Below are positions 9,504 to 20,022 of a DNA stretch of 64,000 nucleotides, one piece after another. Within the stretch, counting starts at the first letter, position 1; each line of letters opens with the position of its first letter. Source of the stretch: Anastatus disparis. Lineage: Eukaryota > Arthropoda > Insecta > Hymenoptera > Eupelmidae. Below the pieces are notes generated by a model. That model worked only from the letters and a program-made list of their open reading frames with translations. It had not been told where the DNA came from and searched no databases. Position numbers and translations under genes: made by a program. Location of the stretch: contig JAFFSR010000004.1 in NCBI GenBank assembly GCA_017163975.1, forward strand, positions 3,410,001 to 3,474,000. Reading direction: 5' to 3'.

Positions 9504-12090
9504 TCAATTGACATTAATTAAACCTCTAGTTACACATTCCTTTACATAATGTTCTTTTATTTCGGTCATATGTCTTAATTTGTTTTCACCTCCAGTCTTA
9601 ACGCTTGCTTCTGCTGCCTTGTTATCACACCATAATAGAATTGGTGCTAATTCTTGTTTTAACAATCTTTTAAAATTTGATATAAGGATATCAATTCTTG
9701 AGCGCATTCGTTTATAGAAACATATTTCTGTCTGTGAGTTCTTCAGGATATTGTGTCTTCGAAAAACTTGATCACATAGTTACTGGTCGTAAGAGAATTT
9801 TCGCAGTCGTCAAAACTTGCATCTGAAAATCCTTGTAAACAGTTGTTCTGTCCTTTATATCTAAGTTCAAAGACTTTTGTTCTTCTTAATTATTCAAATA
9901 CTCTTTCAATCTTCTACCAGTCATTTTTCAGTAAAGTTGATTTGGTGTCTGCATAGAGTATTTACCTCATATGCAATTTCTGGCCTGCTTGCATTGGTTT
10001 CTTCTTTTCTTCACGCTGTCTTCTCTTTTTATTGGCTACCTGATTGATTACCATAGGTGTTCGTTGGGCGGGTGATTGATCCAAAATAAACTTCTTTAGC
10101 ATTTTGTTTATTTATTGTTCTTGCTTAATGCTCAGTATCCTTTTTTTCTGTCTTATTTTATTTCTGAGCCTAAAGAACTTTTAGTCTCACCAGTTTCTGT
10201 TATTTTAAATTCTTTCTTTACATTTGTCTTCATTCTTTCAAGCATCTCTACATTGTTGCAAACTAGCATGTCATCTGCATACTATATCAAGATAAGAAAT
10301 CCGTCTTTTTCTTGCTGAGTAAATAGACAAGGCTCATTGTTGAATGATGTAAGTCCATATTTCTTTACTGTCTCTTTAAATTTTTCATTCCAACATTTTA
10401 GACTGACTTTCAAATCGTATAAAGAATTTTCCAATATACACATCTTGTTTTGTTTGATCCTTTCATAAGCAGTCATCCCTTCAGGTATTTTCATATATAT
10501 CTCACTGTTTCAATATTCGTTTAGAAAAGCTGTCTTCATATCCATCTGACATATTTCTAAATCCAATTTGTTTGCCATTGCCAGTATAGATCTGATTAAA
10601 TGTAATCGTGAAACCGGTACATATGTTTCTTGTATATCATACTCATTTCTGTCTTTAAAACTATGAATTACTAGTCTGGCTTTATATCTTATTTTACTGA
10701 CTTCTGTCTTTTAAATACCCATCTTGAATGTATAATGTTCGATCTTTTTCTGTCATTCATTACAATTGATCTGTAAACTTATTTTCATACATTATTCTTA
10801 TACATACATTTTAATTCTTCAATAATGGTTTTGGTCCATTTTTTTTTTATTTTTATATCTTTTGACTTCATGGCTTCCAAGTGTGTACTCAGGTCATTAT
10901 TTATTTCTGCTAATAAAACATAAGTTTCTTCATTTATCTTATTTTCTGTACTTGTTTGTGTTTCCATTTATAATTCAATCTGTCGTTTTGTTTTCTCTCC
11001 CTCCGATTCTTGCACTTCATATTCACTATTTTTCTTAACTTTTGTCGATTGTCCTACTAATTTTTTTTATTTTCTCTCCCTCCAATCCTTGTTACTTTTT
11101 ATTAGTCTTATTATTTTCGTTTCTTGGTGGTCTAACTGGTCTTTTGAATTTCTCTCCCTCCGGTTTTTGTATTCGTGTTTCATTTTCTCTGTCTTCTAAT
11201 ACAAAATTCACAAACTATGTATCTTTATCTTTTCATCAATTTGTTTCCAGTCTTGTATATCAGTTGTTGCATATCTGTCCTTGTAGACTAATTTTTCGTT
11301 GAATCGTACATCTCTGCTTTCTTATAGTTTACATAAAACCCATTGTGTTTGAATTCATTATTTGCAAAGGTTCAATTGTTCTATGCTTGACTGTCTTAAA
11401 TGGCAATTTGTTAAACTTTGCAATCATACACACTTCACAGTCTTTCAACGTATCATCAAATACAGCTTGTTTTAAAGTTTTGATATTAGGAAATTTTAAT
11501 TGTAATTTTCTTAAATAATCAACTGATGAATGGCCCATTCGAAAATGCCACAACATAGCGTAGTTGTTTGTATTAATTTTCTCCGTCGCTTTTGTATTTT
11601 CAATCTCACATTAAGATTCTTCACTGACTTTAAAATCATGTGATTTATAAATATTTCTGTCTGCAATCTAAATATTTTTCTTCTTTGACTGTCTGATTTT
11701 CTTGCTTTTCATTAAATTGATTATTTTCTTCAATATTCTGTTCTTCATTCATTCTACTTGTCGTTACATATACTAGAACCTGTCTTTGTTTTTAATTATT
11801 TTTTGTCGCTTCTGATTCAAAATCAGTCAATCAATATGGCTGATTATATATTGGTAAGGATGAAAAATTTTCATTTAAGTTTTCCATGCAGATTATTCTG
11901 TCTAAAATAATAAATTTTCCATCAGTCGTATTTGTTTGCACGCTTCCTTCTTCCTTAGATTTAAGATTTACGCTGCAGTCTTTATTTGCGCATTGGATTC
12001 CGTCTAGTTGTTCAATAAATGTCCTGAAAATCAACTTTGAATTTGTCAAACGTTCTGTCGCACCACTGTCAGCACTCGGTTCATTAGTCT
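9504..12090 (-). pseudogene. Copia pol remnants (PR, pre-IN, RT, RNase H)
   Basis: In element order: protease active site DSGATERLTNS near 12080; a GAG-pre-integrase segment (LWHFRMGHSSVDYLRKLQ, 11556-11329) with its Cys partner (CEVCMIAK); RT pieces (YKARLVIHSFKDRNEYD, MDMKTAFLNEY, then YERIKQNKM ... LYDLKVSLKCWNEKF); and RNase H (LWCDNKAAEASVKTGGENK ... HMTEIKEHYVKE, 9707-9504). Pieces lie in different frames with many stops. Between pre-integrase and RT there are only about 350 bp, where the roughly 300-residue integrase core should be; that gap holds three purine-rich blocks (GGAGGGAGAGAAA, near 10995, 11075 and 11150). No functional polymerase or integrase can be made. Confidence 0.85.
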
Positions 12091-12124
12091 TCTTGTTTCT
12101 AGATTCTAATTGGTTAAAACTGCC

Positions 12125-13837
12125 TCATTTTTTATATTTTCCTCTGTTATATTTTACATAATTTTCTTGTCTCTTTTTATTGACAGATTTTGCTCGTTTT
12201 TGATTGACAATATTAATTAGATCAGCTATCTTATTTGTGAATGCTGTCCGACCTGTACTTTCTTTACTTTTATTATTATAATATTTTGATTCATACCTTT
12301 TTCTGTCTTTCTGTCTCGAGTGTCCCTGACGCTTTGGACATGTTGAGATCACATGATCACGGGTAAATATCTGACAAAAGTAACACTTCTTTATGCTATT
12401 TCCCTGTCGTGGGCAGTCGCTGGCACAGTACCGATAACTGTCGCATTCAAAACATCGCACTTTCTGTATCGCCCTTGATTTGACCGTCATAGCTGTCGTT
12501 TGATGTCTTTCAACCTGTATAATAAGTAACTTTAGTTTATCATAAGATAACTCTTTCACCATTACAATTTCTGTCATAAAATATATTCCTTCTACTTGAT
12601 GTACTTTGCTTATGATAGCATTATAAAAGAAATCTCTTTCGTCTTCTTCAGGCAACGATTTAACTTTTGGCATGTTATTATAACTTCTTACTATTTCTTC
12701 AAATCTGTCTATAAAATTAACTGCCTTTTTCTTTCGCTGGATTATACTGTATGTTGTATTTTTTTAATACTATACTACATAACTCTAGCATGATAGTCTT
12801 TATCTATTCTATTTATTAAAATATTACGAACTTTCATTTGCTACAATAGTACTATCTACAACATCCAATAAGTCCAGCGAACTTAATTCAGACATAAAAT
12901 AATCCAAAATTTTCAAATATAATTTGAGTCGTTAATTTATAATAGCGTTTTACTGGTCCGTCTTTTCCAGTCAGTCCAGTTTTGATAATTTCTGTCAACT
13001 GTTTAAAAAATGTCTAAAATATTGTCGTTTTCTTTAATAAATCTTTTATCAACCTTTATTTGTATTAAACGCGATATTTCCAATTTATTTAACGGTCCTA
13101 AGTGTTCGTCCAAGACTGTCGAGTTCCCGAAACCTTCTGCATTAAGTGTATAATTTTCAAAATCATTGTTTACCTTATATGTTGTTTTGCTGTCTTTGGA
13201 TTTATCTGTCCTTTCTGCCTCATTACCTGTAGTCATCCTCCTTCCCCTGTTCAAATTCCTCCCTCATCGCATCCAGAGCCTGGCCGCCAAAGACCCACAT
13301 GGCGCTTCCCTCCTTCACCATCAAAGCCATCAAATCGTCATCACCTTTCTGCTCTATTTTTTTTTTTTTTTCTTCGTCTCTCTTGCTCTTTGCCATTTCT
13401 GCCTTAACGGTATTGAGTTTATCCATTACCTTGTCCAGTTTATCAGATAGGTCAGCCAATTTTGCTTCAGTCATTTCATTCATTCTGTTTTCTGTCTCCG
13501 TCTTTATTTCTGCCGTTTCAGTCATATTGTAATGCTTATCTGTCTCTTCTCTGTCTTTAGCTCCGTCTTCGTTCTTATTTTCATCTGTTTTTCTGTCGTA
13601 TACATATTTTTCCAATACATCATTCAATTTTGCTGTCAAACCTTTGATTTGTTTTTGTCTTTCCTTAACTGTCGCTATTTGACCTCCTGCAGTTACTTTA
13701 ACTACAGTTTTCACAGAGCCGTCTTCAAAACCGTCACTTTATTCTACTTTCTATTCTGTCTCGTTATATAGCCCCTCCGTCTTCTCAGTCTCATTGCTGT
13801 CGTTAATTCTGTCTTTTCTCTCTTTCTTATCAGTCAT
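12125..13837 (-). pseudogene. Copia gag remnant
   Basis: A likely start ATG lies at 13837-13835 (product begins MTDKKERKD) but two stops follow within 30 codons. The N-terminal 170 residues are Lys/Glu-rich and coiled-coil-like (LADLSDKLDKVMDKLNTVK, near 13460-13400), which is unusual for Copia Gag. Later come typical Gag text (FFYNAIISKVHQVEGIYF, ELSYDKLKLLIIQVERH) and two CCHC-like knuckles near 12440-12330. In the first (CFECDSYRYCASDC) the His position is Tyr, so it is broken; the second has unusual spacing. At least one frame change separates the parts. Confidence 0.75.
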
Positions 13838-13975
13838 AGTGTGGCCACCTGTCGTACAATAGGGCATATATAATCTGTCTTCATCTCTGTGACTGTCCTT
13901 ATCACCAGGTCAAATTCTTCACTCGTAACGTACTTGTCAACTATATAGGAATAGTAAACCAATATAAATAAAATT

Positions 13976-14312
13976 TATATAATTTTGCCGAACACAAGCA
14001 AAACTAGATAATTTACGTTAGAGTTAATTATATATATATATATATTATGAGCTTAATAGACCGAACACAAGCCCTTCAAGCTCAATATATCTATCAAAAT
14101 AAAGTGAATCAACCTAGTATGCCGAACACAAGCAATATTAGGTGATTCATATTTATGACAATTTAAGAGAATCAATCTAACATGCCGAACACAAGCAATG
14201 TTAAATCAATCAAATTTGCCAGTTATTTATGTATATTTTCATATTTACAATTATACATATGTGCTATTATTCCCATACACAATATACTGAACACAAGTAT
14301 TATTATGTATGT
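13976..14312 (-). other. Array of five covarying hairpins in Copia leader
   Basis: Five copies of the motif GCTTGTGTTCGG (element sense; CCGAACACAAGC on plus) occur at 13988, 14061, 14122, 14184 and 14287 (the last reads TGAACACAAG). Each is flanked by a different pair of complementary arms: TTTTG/CAAAA; TGAGCTT/AAGCTCA; GAATCA-CCTA/TAGG-TGATTC; TAACAT/ATGTTA; CATACA/TGTATG with inner pairs. The third and fourth units look duplicated from one another with compensating changes (TAT/ATA versus CAT/ATG). The array ends about 150 bp before the gag start. Confidence 0.75.
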
Positions 14313-15898
14313 GAAAGCAGCAACTATGATCGATCAATATTATTTTTAAAACCATGGATATATTTATTAAAAAATATTTTTATATACGTACGTTCAAGCT
14401 TAATAAAATAAAATTTTTAATTCGAAATAATCATTATTCATTACTTAATTTGTATTCAATTTGTCATAATTTTGAATACAATACTGCCTTCAACAACTGT
14501 CATATACAGATTCTCATGAGGATGTTTTGTGAAGTTGCAATAAACTTCTTTCCTCTGTATAATGATAATTTCAATTAATTAAATATTCTTAAATATATTT
14601 TTCTTAAAGTCGTTCTTTTCTGTCTTTTCTTTTAATCGGTCTTTTGTATACATTTACATAAACTTTATTTTTGTCCGCTTTGATTTAGTTTGTTTCGCTT
14701 CACTAATTCTGTCTCTTTCTTAATCTGTCATTTTTATCGCGACGACGCGCACACTCCTATACATATACGATCACACTTATATACTGTCTCTTTTCTTTAT
14801 GCTATAACCATGTTATACGTACATATGTATATACCTGCGAGTTTATTCTCGCCTTTTTAGCAGTCACCGTCTTTCTGTCTCTTTCTAATTGCGCGCGCAC
14901 GTCTTCACGGTCTTTTTATTGTACACGGCGTCGACGTCTTTTCATTAACTCGACTTGGGCCTATGGCCGCTATGTTTGTGTGCATTATTATCTTTCAGTT
15001 TGAAGAAGTTAGGCCAACGCCTTTCTTCCTTCAAGCAATCATACTTAGTATTTCAACATAAAAACACGTCCGTTTTTACATTCATTTTAAATTATAGCGA
15101 AATTTAACCAAATTCAAGCGGCACTTTTTGCAAATATTATTTTTTAACCGGTTTTCATTTATTTCTGTCTATACCGTCATAAATCTGTTCAGACCTCGCG
15201 CGTGCATCCACTATACATACATATATATATACACACACATACACACATATATATATACATATATACATACATATACATCTGCCTTAAACATGGATACGCG
15301 GCATACACAAACTCATATTTACACACACACGTATTTAATCAACAAAAATTTTCTTTTATTTATTGCCGTCGTTCATCATTTTTTTATTTTATTAATAATC
15401 ATAATTATTTCGTGCGTGCACGGTCCTCTTCCTTCTATGTATATACATATACATACACATATACATATATATGCATGTATACAACAAAAGAAGATCGCAC
15501 AAACACGCACGAACCTGTCGCTTTCCGGCTTTACCTCGCGTCATAGCACCCAACATGGCGACTCGTTTTATTTCTCTCTCACTCTCTCTCACTATAGAAT
15601 AGCGCACGACGCTAGCTATCTCTGTCTTTAGCTTTCTTTTTACTAACGCGCATACGACGCCATTACTGCCGTATAGCATTGAGAGAGAACCAAAAAACAA
15701 AACTCTTACCCGGAGTCAACTCCTTTCTTTTCCTCTGTTGTCCTTCGACCTGTCTTTTCGTTCCTTGACTCGTCATCTCTGTCGCTTCCACCAGGAGATA
15801 AAGAACAATAAAACAATTCACCAACCAGACTGACGCACGCTCCAAACCACACAAACCTCTTTCTCAATTTTATTAAATAAAACGCGCAGTTAAAAGCA
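14313..15898 (-). other. Long Copia leader without genes
   Basis: About 1.6 kb between PBS and hairpin array. It holds a (TA/CA)-rich microsatellite at 15215-15290 and no convincing ORF. Such a long leader is unusual for Copia. Confidence 0.5.
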
Positions 15899-15914
15899 CT
15901 CTGGGCTCATAACC
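15899..15914 (-). promoter_or_regulatory. Copia PBS, Met tRNA anticodon-arm type
   Basis: Directly inside the 5' LTR the sense strand reads GGTTATGAGCCCAGAG. Insect Copia elements prime from the anticodon-arm end of a cleaved initiator Met tRNA (GGTTATGGGCCCAG), and this matches except for one base. Confidence 0.85.
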
Positions 15915-16157
15915 TGTTAAATAATTAATAAAAGCAGAGCACAATTTATATTAAATGAAAAGTATTTATTTAATCAATACAAGAATAACTTAATTAAATG
16001 ATCTCTCTATACAATAATGAAATACAAGCTCTGACTTTAACAGACGGACTTGAACTGAACTGAACGACGACGAGACGCAACTTGATTCTCTTCAACTGTC
16101 TATTAAAATATTCTCAATAGGTGGCGACACCTAGTATGAGTGTGTATATTTTCAACA
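15915..16157 (-). repeat. Copia 5' LTR
   Basis: 243 bp, indistinguishable by eye from 9006-9248; followed by the GTTAC target duplication at 16158-16162. Confidence 0.95.
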
Positions 16158-16162
16158 GTTAC

Positions 16163-17151
16163 TTTTCATATAATATTCATTGATGCATACATTTTAATTC
16201 TAATTTATTAAAATTATTAAAATTATAGTGTAAAGAATAGTTTTTAGAATTATTAATCGCGTCGTACGCCTACATATTATATATACCTCGATATTTAAAA
16301 ATATGGGAATATATAGAAATATATTTATAATGAAAAAATGTATAGATTTATTGATTCATGTGAATGATAAATAATTTATTATGCTATAGACATTAATGAA
16401 ATCTTAGTACTTGAGATCTTATACTTATTATTGATGCATAATATTCTATATTTATATGACAATCGTATTTTTTAAGTAATGTTGAATTATATGGTACTAA
16501 CATTGAGTTATCAACTTTTATTTGTTGTTCATCAATTTTTTTATTATAATAATAGTTTTTCAATTTACTATTTTTTCTTTTACATTTTGGGAAACCATTA
16601 TCTTCAAAAATAATTAAATTACAAAAGGTGTTCGAAAAAATTTTTTTGAATTTACTATTTCTTAAATCATAACAAAGTGTCTCTGGACCATGTAACATAT
16701 ATTTTAACATAAATAAATTTTTCTCAACGTAAATGAAATTAAATATTGAAGATTGACGAGTGGAGCGAGCAGGGCAGTACCCCCCCCCCCCCCAGTATAT
16801 ATATACACGGATAGATGCCTTAGCAAACTGCCAACCAAGAGGGGAGGTATACAGTCCGCTCATACTCAGCTGCGAACAGTAATACGAATGTTGGCGTTTT
16901 GAATGCCAAAAGTTACTTATGAGTTGCGCGCGCACCGGTGGCTGGTATCGGTTGGCTTTCAAAACGCCAACATTTGTTTTTCTGTCTCCCGTAAACTTGT
17001 AGTATACTGCGCCCTCACGCTTTGTCATACAGCATACAAAAAGTTCTTTCAATGTATATATATAACCTGATAACAAGGTCAAGCGAATATTTCAGCAGTA
17101 AAGACACACTACCGAATTAGGCAAGATCACAGAGTTTTGAATAAAAAACCC
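16163..17151. other. Intergenic with small foldback and poly-C
   Basis: AT-rich DNA. A run of 14 C lies at 16780-16793. A short foldback occupies 16887-16974, with ends AATGTTGGCGTTTTGAA and the complement at 16957-16974. No credible gene; the long open frame on the minus strand here is low-complexity and has no recognisable domain. Confidence 0.5.
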
Positions 17152-19056
17152 TCCAAAGTGCTTTAGCGGAATGCTTTCTCATAGAGGTCTTTGAGTTTCA
17201 TTATTTTTTTTATATTTATTTAAATGTGATTTTAATATAAAAAAATTGTCTAACTTTAATATTTATTAATAAATTTGTACTTTAAAAGAACGATGATAAC
17301 GAAATTTTTAATCGTAACCACGCTAAGTAAGAAGATAAATAAAAAATAAAAATTTTTATGAAATTAAAATCATCTAAATCAGTAGTACTATTATAAATTT
17401 TCAAGAGTTACTCAGAAATCAAAAGGAGTGATCAAAAAGCTACGCTAAGAAAATAATTTTTTTTAAACTTGGTTTATAAAGTCAGTAGCAAATAACTTGT
17501 ATACAAATTTTAGAGCAAATCTATCGAGTACTTTACGTAAAATGAAAAAAAACTGAAATATGAAAATTTTTTAAGAAAATTTTTAAAATTTTCTAAAATA
17601 AAAACTACGCTAAGAAGATCGGTTTATAAAAGTTATCTTTCTTTTGGCAGATGCAAATTATTCCCATGGAAATCTCAAAACAAATTCATCAAGTAACTTA
17701 CGTAAAATACAAAAAAAATTAAAAATCGAAAATTTTTTCAAATTCTTAAAATGGCTCTATAAAAAAAACTACACTATGAATACCAATTTTCAATAGCTTC
17801 CCGTCTAGTTATACAAAAACATAGATGGTATACAAAATTTGAAGCAAATCCATCGAGTAATTTTCGAGATCTAACTGGTTAAATAAATAACATTTTCTTT
17901 TCAAAATTTCTTTTTCTAAATTTTAAAAATGCTCTAAAATTAAAACTACGCTATGAAAATCAATTTTTGAAAATTTCCCTTCTTTTGGCAGTCGCAAATA
18001 ATTTCCCTGCAATTTTTAGAACAAATCTATCGAGTACTTTACGTAGAATAAAAAAAAATAAGAAAAGAAGAATCGAGATTTTTTTAAATCTTTAAAATTC
18101 TCTAAAATTGTAACCACGCTAAGAAAATTAGTTTTCAAAAGCTTATTTTTTTCAGACAATAGCGAATTAATTGTATAAAAATTTTGGAGAAAGTTTATAG
18201 TATGGTTTACGCAAAATAGAAAATAAATGAAAAATAAAAATTGTTCTGAAAATTTTCAAAGTGCTCTAAAATTAAAACTGCGCTGAGAAAATTAGTTTCC
18301 CAAAGATCGTTTTCTTCAGACAGTAGCGAATAAATTGCATACAAATTTTGGAGCAAATCTATCAAATGGTTTTCGTAAAATAAAAAAAAATTAGAAATAA
18401 AAATTTTTAAAAAAATTTTAAAAATGCTCTAAAATTAAAAGTGCACTAAGAAAATTAGTTTACAAAATTTTTTATACTTTTGGCAGTCGAAATTAAGTTC
18501 CATATAAATTTTCGAACAAATTCTTCGAGTAGTTTACGTAAAATACAAAAAAAATGAAGAATCGAAATTTTTTTAAAATTCTTAAAATGATTCTAAAAAA
18601 AAACTACGCTAAGAAAAACAAATCTCAATAGCTTCCGCACCAGTTGATCGAAAAATTGAATTGTATGGAAAATTTGCAGTAAATCCATCGAGTAGTTTTT
18701 AAGATTTTATTGGCTTAATAAATAGAAACATTTTTTTTTAATTTCAAAATGCTCTAAAATTAAAACTAAGCTAAGAAAATCAGTTTTTAAAAATTTATTT
18801 TATCCGGGCAATCACAAATAATTTCCGTGCAAATTTTGAAGCAAATTCATCGAGTAGTAAACAAAAAAAAACCAAAAAACGAAAAATCGAAATTTTTTTT
18901 TTTTTTTTTTTAAACTCTAAAATGAAAACTACGCTAGAAGAACCAATTATCAATAGCTTCCCAGCAAGTTAGTCGAAAAACTAAATTCCATGCAAAATTA
19001 GAAGTAAATCCATCGAGTAGTTCTCGAGATACAGTTTATTAACTGAAATCATACAT

Positions 19057-19141
<85 letters not shown>

Positions 19142-19256
19142 TACATTTTCTGGAAACCACTTTTTTCGACTCACCGAGTTCAAATATGTACAAATTAATG
19201 AAAAAATAGAAAAAAAATTTTTTTATCGATACAACGCTTTCTCTATGAGAAAGCAA
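17152..19256. repeat. Tandem-monomer repetitive element (~165 bp unit)
   Basis: About ten diverged monomers of roughly 165 bp, each containing a block like AAATTAAAACTACGCTAAGA and a block like AATCTATCGAGTAGTTTACG, run from about 17300 to 19030. They are followed by (CA)n at 19057-19137 and a conserved tail ending in CTTTCTCTATGAGAAAG. The head (AGTGCTTTAGCGGAATGC, TTTCTCATAGAG) recurs at 63392 and the tail recurs at 58830-58945, so it is a dispersed family with defined ends. CTTTCTCATAGAG appears at both ends in opposite orientation. Confidence 0.75.
19057..19137. repeat. (CA)n microsatellite
   Basis: Pure AC dinucleotide repeat, about 40 units, inside the tandem-monomer element. The second copy of the element has only about five units at the same place (58813). 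Confidence 0.97.
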
Positions 19257-20022
19257 AAAGAACAGCGAGATAATAAAGTTTTATTTCATTTATAAAGCGC
19301 AGCAAAGCAGTGATTATAAGCCGGCAAAGTAAACTTAGTGTATGTAAAGACTTTTTCCTCATACGCGCTGGGTAAGTGGCATATTGCGCATGCGTTTTCG
19401 GGGTGGTAAGTAGCTGATTGCGAGCGCCGCGTGTGTTTTGTCTTCGAAGTGTGTATTCTAGTTAATAGCATTGAGTAATGAAAAATAACATCACGCAAAT
19501 TCGTTAAGTTATGAAAAATAAAACAACAAAATACGCAATTTTAACTCTTCATTTCAAAGCAATGTCCATAAAATGGTATAAAAAGCGTTTCATTTTCTAC
19601 CAGGGATCCTCAACAATTATTTTATAAAAATGTATCTGCAAAAAAAATAAAGATAAATATAATTGAAATAAAAAGCAATGCAGTATTAGTAAAATATTTT
19701 TATTTCATATTCTATATCAATACAATGTGTAAAGGTACTAAGAATTAGTTGTGTACTTTAATCCATACATAATAATTTTTATTCTTGTATTTAAATAACA
19801 GTAGAATAATGATATCTTATGATTATCAAGTATTTTTTTTAATGTGATTGTGTACACGGCAAAAGCACAGCAGAATATTTTGAAACAAAGTTTTTCAATC
19901 GCAAACTCAGAATTTAAATACTGAAAACAAATAAATAGGAATGTATTATTTATGTTGTGCGAAAATTATATGTAAAAGACAACTCTCTTTTCATTAACAT
20001 TTTCTTTTGTGTTTAATTAAAT
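19257..20022. other. IR gene 3' flank, no other gene
   Basis: Downstream of the minus-strand IR gene. The segment 19690-19900 (including CTGCTGTGCTTTTGCCGTGT in gene sense and AATAAA-type signals) resembles 62915-63100 downstream of the other IR gene, so the duplication included the 3' flank. Confidence 0.55.

Larger units (their letters stand above)
9006..16157 (-). mobile_element. Copia LTR retrotransposon, non-autonomous
   Basis: Complete structure in minus orientation: 243-bp LTRs at 9006-9248 and 15915-16157 that look identical base for base (TGTTAAATAATT ... TTTTCAACA), a perfect GTTAC target duplication at 9001-9005 and 16158-16162, a PBS at 15899-15914 and a purine tract (GTGGGAGGGAG in sense) at 9259-9249. 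The interior is full of stops and frame changes, and most of integrase is absent, yet the LTRs show no divergence. The copy was therefore probably mobilised recently by proteins from a relative. Confidence 0.95.

Noticed and set aside
13976..14312. CRISPR-like array (regular 12-mer repeats)
   Set aside because: Eukaryotic retrotransposon context, uneven spacing and flanking sequences that pair with each other; hairpins explain it.
15128..15631. Plus-strand frames rich in Tyr/Ile/His
   Set aside because: Translation of TA/CA microsatellite in the Copia leader.
16393..17082. 229-codon minus-strand open frame
   Set aside because: Crosses a poly-C run and a foldback, low-complexity product, no recognisable domain.
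18981..19256. Cys-Val repeat protein on the minus strand
   Set aside because: Produced by translation of the (CA)n microsatellite.
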